Positions 35,450 through 46,784 of a stretch of 64,000 bases of DNA are shown piece by piece. The stretch spans positions 5,349,335 to 5,413,334 of the forward strand of contig OY811989.1 in the NCBI GenBank assembly GCA_963681505.1, read 5' to 3'. Source of the DNA: Eunapius fragilis. Lineage: Eukaryota; Porifera; Demospongiae; Spongillida; Spongillidae. The position numbers and the translations under genes were made by a program. A model generated the notes under the pieces. It had not been told where the DNA came from. It saw only the letters and a list, made by a program, of their open reading frames with translations, and did no database searches. Numbering within the stretch: the first letter of the stretch is position 1; every line of letters starts with the position of its first letter.

Positions 35450-38400
35450 ACACCTCGATGCTAAGATAGTCTAAAATTTCCCATAGAAATGTATGGGTGG
35501 GATCCTACTTTTGAATCGCTTGGTAAACCCATACCAAAGCAGGTATGCTCGGGGTGGGATTAAAAAGAGATAGAGGAGTGGTTACTGCTATCTTCCATGT
35601 GTGCAGTGGTTTGCGCATATTGCATGTCTCATCAACACCTCGATGCTAAGATAGTCAAAAATTTCCCATAGAAATGTATGGGTGGGAACCTACTTTTAAA
35701 TCGCTTGGTAAACCCATACCAAAGCAGGTATGCTCGGGGTGGGATTAAAAAGAGATAGAGAAGTGGATACTGCTATCTTCCATATGTGCAGTGGTTTGCT
35801 CATATTGCATGTCTCATCAACACCTCGATGCTAAGATAGTCAATATTTCCCATAGAGATGTATGGGTGGTTTCCCATAGGAATGTATGGGTGGGAACCTA
35901 CTTTTGAATCGCTTGGTTATCCCATACCGAAGAAGGCATGCTCGGGGTGGCATTTAAAACAAATAGAGAAGTTGTTACTGCTATCTTCCATGTGTACAGT
36001 GGTTTGCTCATATTGCATGTCTCATCAACACCTCGATGCTAAGATAGTCAAAAATTTCCCATAGAAATGTATGGGTGGGAACCTACTTTTGAATCGCTTG
36101 GTAAACCCATACCAAAGAATGTATGCTCGGGGTGGCATTAAAAAGAGATAGAGGAGTGGTTACTGCTATCTTCCATGTGTGCAGTGGTTTGCTCATATTG
36201 CATATCTCATCAACACCTCGATGCTAAGATAGTCAATATTTCCCATAGAGATGTATGGGTGGTTTCCCATAGGAATGTATGGGTGGGAACCTACTTTTGA
36301 ATCGCTTGGTAAACCCATACCAAAGCAGGTATGCTCGGGTAGGCATTAAAAAGAGATAGAGGAATGGTTACTGCTATCTTCCATGTGTGCAGTGGTGTGC
36401 GTATTGCATGACTCATCAACACCTCGATGCTAAGATAGTCAAAAATTTCCCATTGAAATGTATGGGTGGGAACCTACTTTCAAATCGCTTGGTAAACCCA
36501 TACCAAAGCAGGTATGCTCGGGGTGGCATTAAAAAGAAATAGAGGAGTGGTAACTGCTATCTTCCATGTGTGCAGTGGTTTGCTCATATTGCATGTCTCA
36601 TCAACACCTCGATGCTAAGATAGTCAATATTTCCCATAGAGATGTATGGGTGGTTTCCCTTAGGAATGTATGTGTGGGAACCTACTTTTGAATCGCTTGG
36701 TTAACCCATACCTAAGCAGGTATGCTCGGGGTGGCATTAAAAACAGATAGAGGAGTGGTAACTGCTATCTTCCATATGTGCAGTGGTTTGCTCATATTGC
36801 ATGTCTCATCAACACCTCGATGCTAAGATAGTCAAAAATTTCCCATAGAAATGTATGGGTGGGAACCTACTTTTGAATCGCTTGGTAAACCCATACCAAA
36901 GCAGGTATGCTCGGGGTGGCATTAAAAAGAGATAGAGGTGTGGTTACTGCTATCATCCATGTGTGCAGTGGTTTGCTCATATTGCATGTCTCATCAACAC
37001 CTCGATGCTAAGATAGTCAAAAATTTCCCATGGAAATGTATGGGTGGGAACCTACTTTTGAATCGCTTGGTAAACCCATACCAAAGAATGTATGCTCGGG
37101 GTGGCATTACAAATAGATAGAGGAGTGGTTACTGCTATCTTCCATGTGTGCAGTGGTTTGCTCATATTGCATGTCTCATCAACACCTCGATGCTGAGATA
37201 GTCAATATTTCCCAAAGAGATGTATGGGTGGTTTCCCATAGGAATGTATGGGTGGGAACCTACTTTTGAATCGCTTGGTTATCACATACCGAAGCAGGTA
37301 TGCTCGGGGTGGCATTTAAAACAGATAGAGGAGTGGTTACTGCTATCTTCCATGTGTGCAGTGGTTTGCTCATATTGCATGTCTCATCAACACCTCGATG
37401 CTAAGATAGTCTAAAATTTCCCATAGAAATGTATGGGTGGGATCCTACTTTTGAATCGCTTGGTAAACCCATACCAAAGCAGGTATGCTCGGGGTGGGAT
37501 TAAAAAGAGATAGAGGAGTGGTTACTGCTATCTTCCATGTGTGCAGTGGTTTGCGCATATTGCATGTCTCATCAACACCTCGATGCTAAGATAGTCAAAA
37601 ATTTCCCATAGAAATGTATGGGTGGGAACCTACTTTTAAATCGCTTGGTAAACCCATACCAAAGCAGGTATGCTCGGGGTGGGATTAAAAAGAGATAGAG
37701 AAGTGGATACTGCTATCTTCCATATGTGCAGTGGTTTGCTCATATTGCATGTCTCATCAACACCTCGATGCTAAGATAGTCAATATTTCCCATAGAGATG
37801 TATGGGTGGTTTCCCATAGGAATGTATGGGTGGGAACCTACTTTTGAATCGCTTGGTTATCCCATACCGAAGAAGGCATGCTCGGGGTGGCATTTAAAAC
37901 AAATAGAGAAGTTGTTACTGCTATCTTCCATGTGTACAGTGGTTTGCTCATATTGCATGTCTCATCAACACCTCGATGCTAAGATAGTCAAAAATTTCCC
38001 ATAGAAATGTATGGGTGGGAACCTACTTTTGAATCGCTTGGTAAACCCATACCAAAGAATGTATGCTCGGGGTGGCATTAAAAAGAGATAGAGGAGTGGT
38101 TACTGCTATCTTCCATGTGTGCAGTGGTTTGCTCATATTGCATATCTCATCAACACCTCGATGCTAAGATAGTCAATATTTCCCATAGAGATGTATGGGT
38201 GGTTTCCCATAGGAATGTATGGGTGGGAACCTACTTTTGAATCGCTTGGTAAACCCATACCAAAGCAGGTATGCTCGGGTAGGCATTAAAAAGAGATAGA
38301 GGAATGGTTACTGCTATCTTCCATGTGTGCAGTGGTGTGCGTATTGCATGACTCATCAACACCTCGATGCTAAGATAGTCAAAAATTTCCCATTGAAATG

Positions 38401-40470
38401 TATGGGTGGGAACCTACTTTCAAATCGCTTGGTAAACCCATACCAAAGCAGGTATGCTCGGGGTGGCATTAAAAAGAAATAGAGGAGTGGTAACTGCTAT
38501 CTTCCATGTGTGCAGTGGTTTGCTCATATTGCATGTCTCATCAACACCTCGATGCTAAGATAGTCAATATTTCCCATAGAGATGTATGGGTGGTTTCCCT
38601 TAGGAATGTATGTGTGGGAACCTACTTTTGAATCGCTTGGTTAACCCATACCTAAGCAGGTATGCTCGGGGTGGCATTAAAAACAGATAGAGGAGTGGTA
38701 ACTGCTATCTTCCATATGTGCAGTGGTTTGCTCATATTGCATGTCTCATCAACACCTCGATGCTAAGATAGTCAAAAATTTCCCATAGAAATGTATGGGT
38801 GGGAACCTACTTTTGAATCGCTTGGTAAACCCATACCAAAGCAGGTATGCTCGGGGTGGCATTAAAAAGAGATAGAGGTGTGGTTACTGCTATCATCCAT
38901 GTGTGCAGTGGTTTGCTCATATTGCATGTCTCATCAACACCTCGATGCTAAGATAGTCAAAAATTTCCCATGGAAATGTATGGGTGGGAACCTACTTTTG
39001 AATCGCTTGGTAAACCCATACCAAAGAATGTATGCTCGGGGTGGCATTACAAATAGATAGAGGAGTGGTTACTGCTATCTTCCATGTGTGCAGTGGTTTG
39101 CTCATATTGCATGTCTCATCAACACCTCGATGCTGAGATAGTCAATATTTCCCAAAGAGATGTATGGGTGGTTTCCCATAGGAATGTATGGGTGGGAACC
39201 TACTTTTGAATCGCTTGGTTATCACATACCGAAGCAGGTATGCTCGGGGTGGCATTTAAAACAGATAGAGGAGTGGTTACTGCTATCTTCCATGTGTGCA
39301 GTGGTTTGCTCATATTGCATGTCTCATCAACACCTCGATGCTAAGATAGTCAAAAATTTCCCATAGAAATGTATCGGTGGGAACCTACTTTTGAATCGCT
39401 TGGTTAACCTATACCGAAGCAGCCATGCTCGGGGTGGCATTTAAAACATATAGAGGTGTGGTTACTGCTATCTTCCATGTGTGCAATGGTTTGCTGATAT
39501 TGCATGTCTCATCAACACCTCGATGCTAAGATAGTCTAAAATTTCCCATAGAAATGTATGGGTGGGATCCTACTTTTGAATCGCTTGGTAAACCCATACC
39601 AAAGCAGAGTGCTCGGGGTGGGATTAAAAAGAGATAGAGGAGTGGTTACTGCTATCTTCCATGTGTGCAGTGGTTTGCGCATATTGCATGTCTCATCAAC
39701 ACCTCGATGCTAAGATAGTCAAAAATTTCCCATAGAAATGTATGGGTGGGAACCTACTTTTTAATCGCTTGGTAAACCCATACCAAAGCAGGTATGCTCG
39801 GGGTGGGATTAAAAAGAGATAGAGAAGTGGATACTGCTATCTTCCATATGTGCAGTGGTTTGCTCATATTGCATGTCTCATCAACACCTCGATGCTAAGA
39901 TAGTCAATATTTCCCATAGAGATGTATGGGTGGTTTCCCATAGGAATGTATGGGTGGGAACCTACTTTTGAATCGCTTGGTTATCCCATACCGAAGAAGG
40001 TATGCTCGGGGTGGCATTTAAAACAAATAGAGAAGTTGTTACTGCTATCTTCCATGTGTACAGTGGTTTGCTCATATTGCATGTCTCATCAACACCTCGA
40101 TGCTAAGATAGTCAAAAATTTCCCATAGAAATGTATGGGTGGGAACCTACTTTTGAATCGCTTGGTAAACCCATACCAAAGAATGTATGCTCGGGGTGGC
40201 ATTAAAAAGAGATAGAGGAGTGGTTACTGCTATCTTCCATGTGTGCAGTGGTTTGCTCATATTGCATATCTCATCAACACCTCGATGCTAAGATAGTCAA
40301 TATTTCCCATAGAGATGTATGGGTGGTTTCCCATAGGAATGTATGGGTGGGAACCTACTTTTGAATCGCTTGGTAAACCCATACCAAAGCAGGTATGCTC
40401 GGGTAGGCATTAAAAAGAGATAGAGGAATGGTTACTGCTATCTTCCATGTGTGCAGTGGTGTGCGTATTG
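35450..40470 (+). repeat. 1940-bp ten-monomer higher-order repeat
   Basis: Copies at about 35453-37392 and 37393-39332 match at a constant offset of 1940 bp. A partial third copy follows to about 40470; its start matches the sequence from 35281 at an offset of 4065 bp. 1940 equals 6 x 185 + 4 x 208 minus 2, and the 2-bp deficit is explained by a deletion in the GTGGTGTGCGTATTGCATG monomer (about 36392, 38332 and again near 40460). Other shared marks are GATAGTCTAAAATTTCCC, GATCCTACTTTTG and TATCACATACC. Confidence 0.8.
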
Positions 40471-43400
40471 CATGTCTCATCAACACCTCGATGCTAAGAT
40501 AGTCAAAAATTTCCCATAGAAATGTATGGGTGGGAACCTACTTTTGAATCGCTTGGTAAACCCATACCAAAGAATGTATGCTCGGGGTGGCATTAAAAAT
40601 AGATAGAGGAGTGGTTACTGCTATCTTCCATGTGTGCAGTGGTTTGCTCATATTGCATGTCTCATCAACACCTCGATGCTGAGATAGTCAATATTTCCCA
40701 TAGAGATATATGGGTGGTTTCCCATAGGAATGTATGGGTGGGAACCTACTTTTGAATCGCTTGGTTATCCCATACCGAAGCAGGTATGCTCGGGGTGGCG
40801 TTTAAAACAGATAGAGGAGTGGTTACTGCTATCTTCCATGTGAGCAGTGGTTTGCTCATATTGCATGTCTCATCAACACCTCGATGCTAAGATAGTCAAA
40901 AATTTCCCATAGAAATGTATGGGTGGGAACCTACTTTTGAATCGCTTGGTAAACCCATACCAAAGCAGGTATGCTCGGGGTGGTTTTAAAAAGAGATAGA
41001 GAAGTGGTTACTGCTATCTTCCATGTGTGCAGTGGTTTGCTCATATTGCATGTCTCATCAACACCTAGAAGCTAAGATAGTCAATATTTCCCATAGAGAT
41101 GTATGGGTGGTTTCCCATAGGAATGTATGGGTGGGAGCCTACTTTTGAATCGCTAGGTTATCCCATACCGAAGAAGGTATGCTCGGGGTGGCATTTAAAA
41201 CAAATAGAGAAGTTGTTACTGCTATCTTCCATGTGTACAGTGGTTTGCTCATATTGCATGTCTCATCAACACCTCGATGCTAAGATAGTCCAAAATTTCC
41301 CATAGAAATGTATGGGTGGGAACCTACTTTTGAATCGCTTGGTAAACCCATACCAAAGCAGGTATGCTCGGAGTGGCATTAAAAAGAGATAGAGGAGTGG
41401 TTACTGCTATCTTCCATGTGTGCAGTGGTTTGCTCATATTGCATGTCTCATCAACACCTCGATGCTAAGATAGTCAAAAATTTCCCATAGAAATGTATGG
41501 GTGGGAACCTACTTTTGAATTGCTTAGTAAACCCATACCGAAGCAGGTATGCTCGGGGTGGCATTAAAAAGAGATAGAGGATTGGTTACTGCTATCTTCC
41601 ATGTGTGCAGTGGTTTTCTCATATTGCATGTCTCATCAACACCTCGATGCTAAGATAGTCAATATTTCCCATAGAGATGTATGGGTGGTTTCCCATTGGA
41701 ATGTATGGGTGGGAACCTACTTTTGAATCGCTTGGTTAACCCATACCTAAGCAGGTATGCTCGGGGTGGCATTAAAAACAGATGGAGGAGTGGTAACTGC
41801 TATCTTCCATATGTGCAGTGGTTTGCTCATATTGCATGTCTCATCAACACCTCGATGCTAAGATAGTCAAAAATTTCCCATAGAAATGTATGGGTGGGAA
41901 CCTACTTTTGAATCGCTTGGTAAACCCATACCAAAGCAGGTATGCTCGGGGTGGCATTAAAAAGAGATAGAGGAGTGGTTACTGCTATCTTCCATGTGTG
42001 CAGTGGTTTGCTCATATTGCATGTCTCATCAACACCTCGATGCTAAGATAGTCAAAAATTTCCCATAGAAATGTATGGGTGGGAACCTACTTTTGAATCG
42101 CTTGGTAAACCCATACCAAAGCAGGTATGCTCGGGGTGGCATTAAAAAGAAATAGAGGAGTGGTTACTGCTATCTTCCATGTGTGCAGTGGTTTGCACAT
42201 ATTGCATGTCTCATCAACACCTCAATGCTAAGATAGTCAATATTTCACACAGAGATGTATGGGTGGTTTCCCATAGGAATGTATGGGGAGGAACCTACTT
42301 TTGAATCGCTTGGTTAACCCAAACCGAAACAGGTATGCTCGGGGTGGCATTAAAAACAGATAGAGGAGTGGTAACTGCTATCTTCCATATGTGCAGTGGT
42401 TTGCTCATATTGCATGTCTCATCAACACCTCGATGCTAGGATAGTCAAAAATTTCCCATAGAAATGTATGGGTGGGAACCTACTTTTGAATCGCTTGGTA
42501 AACCCAAACCGAAACAGGTATGCTCGGGGTGGCATTTAAAACAAATAGAGGAGTTGTTACTGCTATCTTCCATGTGTGCAGTGGTTTGCTCATATTGCAT
42601 GTCTCATCAACACCTCGATAATATGATAGTCAATATTTCCCATAGAGATGTATGGGTGTTTTCCCATAGGAATGCATGGGTGGGAACCTACTTTTGAATC
42701 ATTTGGTAAACCCATACCAATGCTGGTATGCTCGGGGTGGCATTTAAAACAGATAGAGGAGTGGGTACTGCTATCTTCCATGTGTGCAGTTGTTTGCTCG
42801 TATTGCATGTCTCATCAACACCTCGATGCTAAGATAGTCAAAAATTCCCATAGAAATGTATGGGTGGTAACCTACTTTTGAATCGCTTGGTAAACCCATA
42901 CCGAAGCAGGTATGCTCGGGGTGGCATTTAAAACAGATACAGGAGTGGTTACTGCTAACTTCCATGTATGCAGTTGTTTGCTCATATTGCATGTCTCATC
43001 AACACCTCGATGCTAAGATAGTCAAAAATTTTCCAATGAAATGAATGGGTGGGAACCAACTTTGGAAGTGCTTGGTAAACCCATACCGAAGCAGGTATGC
43101 TCGGGGTGGCATTAAAAAGAGATAGAGGAGTGGTTACTGCTATCTTCCATGTGTGCAGTGGTTTGCTCATATTGCATGTCTCATCAACACCTCGATGCTA
43201 AGATAGTCAAAAATTTCCCATAGAAATGTATGGTTGGGAACCTACTTTTGAATCGCTTGGTAAACCCATACCAAAGCAGGTATGCTCGGGGTGGCATTAA
43301 AAAGAAATAGAGGAGTGGTTACTGCTATCTTCCATGTGTGCAGTGGTTTGCTCATATTGCATGTCTCATCAACACCTCAATGCTAAGATAGTCAATATTT

Positions 43401-44893
43401 CCCATAGAGATGTATGGGTGGTTTCCCATGGGAATGTATGGGTGGGAACCTACTTTTGAATCGCTTGGTAATCCCATACCGAAGCAGGTATGCTCGGGGT
43501 GGCATTTAAAACAGATAGAGGAGTGGTTACTGCTATCTTCCATGTGTGCAGTGGTTTGCTCATATTGCATGTCTCATCAACACCTCGGTGCTAAGATAGT
43601 CAAAAATTTCCCATAGAAATGTATCGGTGGGAACCTACTTTTGAATCGCTTGGTTAACCTATACCGAAGCAGCTATGCTCGGGTTGGCATTAAAAAGAGA
43701 TAGAGGAGTGGTTACTGCAATCTTCCATGTGTGCAGTGGTTTGCTCATATTGCATGTCTCATAAACACCTCGATGCTAAGATAGTCAATATTTCCCATAG
43801 AGATGTATGGGTGGTTTCCCATAGGAATGTATGGGTGGGAACCTACATTTGAATCGCTTGGTTATCCCATACCGAAGCAGCTATGCTCGGGGTGGCATTA
43901 AAAAGAGATAGAGGAGTGGTTACTGCTAACTTCCATGTATGCAGTTGTTTGCTCATATTGCATGTCTCATCAACACCTCGATGCTAAAATAGTCAAAAAT
44001 TTTCCATAGAAATGAATGGGTGGGAACCTACTTTTGAATTGCTTGGTAAACCCATACCGAAGCAGGTATGCTCGGGATGGCATTAAAAAGAGATAGAGGA
44101 GTGGTTACTGCTATCTTCCATGTGTGCAGTGGTTTGCTCATATTGCATGTCTCATCAACACCTCGATGCTAAGATAGTCAATATTTCCCATAGAGATGTA
44201 TGGGTGTTTTCCCATAGGAATGCATGGGTGGGAACCTACTTTTGAATCATTTGGTAAACCCATACCAAAGCAGGTATGCTCGGGGTGGCATTAAAAACAG
44301 ATAGAGGAGTGGTAACTGCTATCTTCCATATGTGCAGTGGTTTGCTCATATTGCATGTCTCATCAACACCTCGATGCTAAGATAGTCAAAAATTTCCCAT
44401 AGAAATGTATGGGTGGGAACCTACTTTTGAATCGCTTGGTAAACCCATACCAAAGCAGGTATGCTCGTGGTGGCATTAAAAAGAGATAGAGGAGTGTTTA
44501 CTGCTATCTTCCATGTGTGCAGTGGTTTGCTCATATTGCATGTCTCATCAACACCTCGATGCTAAGATAGTCAAAAATTTCCCATAGAAATGTATGGGTG
44601 GGAACCTAATTTTGAATCGCTTAGTAAACCCATACCAAAGCAGGTATGCTCGGGGTGGCATTAAAAAGAAATAGAGGAGTGGTTACTGCTATCTTTCATG
44701 TGTGCAGTGGTTTGCTCATATTGCATGTCTCATCAACACCTCGATGCTAAGATAGTCATTATTTCACATAGAGATGTATGGGTGGTTTCCCATAGGAATG
44801 TATGGGTGGGAACCTACTTTTGAATCGCTTGGTTAACCCAAACCGAAACAGGTATGCTCGGGGTGGCATTTAAAACAAATAGAGGAGTGGTTA

Positions 44894-45055
44894 GCAACAG
44901 ATGGAAGTAAAGCAGACGTGAGGTGCCCAACAACCGTAACAGCATACTCCCAATGCATGCATGGTGTCGACTACAACGACCAGTTGCGCCAGTATTATTC
45001 AGTACCTACAAAATGCCGTAAATTCTACAAGTATATATTGCCTTTCTTTTTACAG
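44894..45055 (+). pseudogene. Inverted piggyBac C-terminal fragment
   Basis: Read on the plus strand from 44900 this gives DGSKADVRCPTTVTAYSQ, then GVDYNDQLRQYYSVPTKCRK, the conserved piggyBac segment that normally follows the STVKRK motif. STVKRK lies on the minus strand and ends near 45042. The third catalytic Asp (GVD) is at 44969-44971. The two strands meet at about 45041-45055, where AAAAAGAAAGG read on one strand faces its complement. The left end abuts satellite at 44893, so the rest of the C-terminus is lost. An inversion inside one copy is the simplest reading; two converging copies are possible. Confidence 0.82.
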
Positions 45056-45162
45056 TTGATGCTTCTCCTGGTTGACAGTTTGTCGCCATCATTGTCACTG
45101 GTTTGGTATCTAACCACACTGTGGACACCAGTGGCCCCTGCTGTTGTGCTACCATGTCACCT

Positions 45163-45219
45163 CTGCATAACCAAGACATAACTATAAAGCAGAGTATGTT
45201 TAAAATTTGAAAATCTAAC
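45163..45219 (-). other. 57-bp GT-AG intron in the transposase pseudogene
   Basis: On the minus strand AACAG is followed by GTTAGATTTTC, and TTATGCAG precedes AGGTGACATGG. Removing these 57 bp joins INR directly to GDMVAQQQG, giving the continuous piggyBac motif. The unspliced frame would instead insert about 19 hydrophobic residues with no family match. The alternative acceptor two bases downstream would create a stop. Confidence 0.75.
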
Positions 45220-45383
45220 CTGTTGATAAACCCAAGTTTCCTTTGGGCTCGCTTTCCTTTTCCCGACATCTTTAGGTGCGCAGGATAACCTTTGGTATTT
45301 TGACGGACCGTGCCACAACCGTATATGCCGTTGGCAAGGAGCTCCTCTAAGAGACGACTAGATGTGAAAAAGTTGTCGCAGTA

Positions 45384-45414
45384 TATGGTGGTACTTTCCT
45401 CGCAAGTGGTAAGT
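45384..45414 (-). other. frameshift in the piggyBac pseudogene
   Basis: One frame holds LDLTYHLRGKYHHI and then diverges to a stop at 45358. Another holds YCDNFFTSS and is closed upstream by a TAA at 45416-45414. The reading must switch within this interval. An AT-rich run at its downstream end is the likely site of a small indel. Confidence 0.8.
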
Positions 45415-46239
45415 TAGATCCAGGACAACTTGCTCACCCATGTTCCAATCTTTTTGTTCCCCCATGGTCTTGCCTGCATATACATCCACTTTCTGAACAT
45501 ACCCATTGTGGCTATCAGCCAAACACCATGCCTTTATCCCCCATTTGACAGGCTTTTTTGGGAGATATTGCCTCAGATATGATCGACCTTTAAACGGGAT
45601 CATAGCTTCATCTACCACTACGTCTCTTGACACATCATAGTTGTGAAGCAGAGATTTGTTGACTTCCTCAATCACTGGCCTGACTTTTCCCAGTCTGTCA
45701 AAACCAGGTTCGCCTCGATTTACTAGTGATTGATTGTCTGCAAAGTGTAGGAATCTAGATATTTCCTTGAATCTATTCCTAGATATTCTGCTAGCAATTG
45801 GTGGATAATTGAACACTGGATCCAACTTCCAATAGTCCTCCAACTCTGGCATTCTCACCAGGCGCATCAAGATCATGAAGCCAAAATATGCCCTCAGTTC
45901 TTCTGTTGTGACACTCTTCCACTTTAGGAACTTGGTAGGCTCCATTGTTTCTTGGGCATACTTGTTTGTTTGTATCACAATGTGGTCAATTAGGGAGTCA
46001 GTAAAGAAATGGTTGAATATCTCTCCTGCATCCTCCCCCACAGTGAATGTTGGACCAACAGGATTGCTGAATGGGGTTACGGCTATTGGTGTAAACGAGG
46101 ATGACCACCTTTGAGGTACATTTGAGGCCTGTGCACCATCATGCGTAACATTGGTACTTTGAGGGAGTGTGTTCTCCAGGTGAACGCTATTGCTTTGCTC
46201 CCGCAGACCAGCAGAAGCCTCAGAAGTGGTTTGCACATT

Positions 46240-46242
46240 CTA
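46240..46242 (-). other. in-frame TAG in the piggyBac N-terminus
   Basis: The acidic N-terminal part ending DDMGE is followed by TAG, and the same frame then continues with NVQTTSEASAGLREQ. Just upstream the related string DVHTTSEVCAGEEGEQ occurs, so the stop sits in the second copy of a short internal duplication. Confidence 0.8.
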
Positions 46243-46499
46243 CTCACCCATGTCATCGAAAAAGTTCTGGTGGTGGAACTCATCTTCGCTGCCATTTTGC
46301 TCCCCCTCCTCACCTGCACAGACCTCAGAAGTGGTATGCACATCCTCCTCATCCATGTCATCCAGAAGCTCATCACCACCACCCTCGCTCCCATACTCAT
46401 CGTCACTACCTGGCATCATTGGCACATCTTCGTCGCCTTTGATGTCATCATTCTCAAGCATTGCCAGCACTTGTGCAATGCTAAATCTCATAGCCATTT

Positions 46500-46561
46500 C
46501 TAAAGGTGTTTTATTGTGTTGCATGAATATATTAATGGTGTTGCATGAATATATTACCTAC
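46500..46561 (-). other. possible short 5' leader intron of the transposase
   Basis: The minus strand shows a donor-like GCAG/GTAGGTAATA at 46561 and an acceptor-like ACACCTTTAG at 46500, just before AAATGGCTATGAG (MAMRFSIAQ). A 62-bp intron, or 58 bp with the second GT, would make that second ATG the true start. The interval also holds a direct repeat of GTGTTGCATGAATATATTA (46517-46535 and 46539-46557). This is inference from splice-site resemblance only. Confidence 0.35.
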
Positions 46562-46566
46562 CTGCA

Positions 46567-46784
46567 CTTATGGGAGATGTAGATATACAGATCCGAGATT
46601 ACAGCCGCCTGCCGACTCGCGTGTACAAACAAACCGCACTATGTAATACCTGCTGCTAGTCCCGCTTAGTGAATACTTTGGTAACCCCTAAGTCTACCGT
46701 TACGTACGTTTTATTTGACGAAAGAACCATTTAGAACAAATGCAAACCTCGGTACTACGTGTTTGTATTGCAATAACCACGATC
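46567..46784. other. unassigned single-copy flank
   Basis: About 218 bp between the transposase remnant and the hexamer array. It contains no open frame of note and no tandem repeat. No TTAA next to a piggyBac-like terminal repeat was found, so the element's 5' end is lost or unrecognised. It may be the remaining 5' leader and terminal region of the transposon. Confidence 0.5.

Larger units (their letters stand above)
33685..44893 (+). repeat. 185/208-bp satellite array, right part (array 2)
   Basis: Continuation of array 2 beyond the retrotransposon, with the same two monomer lengths and landmarks. With the element and one CAGTG removed, both flanks align to the copy near 25.6-25.8 kb at one offset (3167 bp). 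The stretch from 33939 repeats the one from 26564, including the GTATACTCGGGG variant. The array stops at 44893 within GAGTGGTTA, where piggyBac-derived DNA begins. No gene is seen in this stretch. Confidence 0.95.
44894..46524 (-). pseudogene. Decayed piggyBac (PGBD-like) transposase
   Basis: Remains of a DDD transposase that would cut and paste DNA at TTAA sites. On the minus strand it starts at ATG 46524 with an acidic N-terminus (MAMRFSIAQVLAMLENDD follows nine codons on). It meets an in-frame TAG at 46242-46240 and continues to 45358 with clear family motifs: VTTEELRAYFGFMIL, VVVDEAMIPFKGRSYLRQY and WGIKAWCLADSHNGYV. The first catalytic Asp is at 45612-45610. A frameshift near 45385 moves the reading to another frame, YCDNFFTSSRLLEELLANG, with the second Asp at 45377-45375. 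A 57-bp GT-AG intron follows, then RGDMVAQQQGPLVSTVW and STVKRK. The next expected part, DGSKADVRCP through GVDYNDQLRQYY with the third Asp, lies inverted on the plus strand. The C-terminus and terminal repeats are not found. It could instead be a dead domesticated gene. Confidence 0.9.

Noticed and set aside
4963-43616. Many 60-165 codon frames beginning MYGW or MQYE in array 2
   Set aside because: They recur with each monomer, occur on both strands, and break wherever a monomer of the other length follows. No family resemblance.
44894-46524. Functional domesticated piggyBac (PGBD) host gene
   Set aside because: An in-frame TAG, a frameshift and an inverted, truncated C-terminus remove any intact product as sequenced.
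46567-46784. piggyBac terminal inverted repeat with TTAA
   Set aside because: No TTAA next to a CCC-type terminus could be found in this flank, so no transposon end is called.
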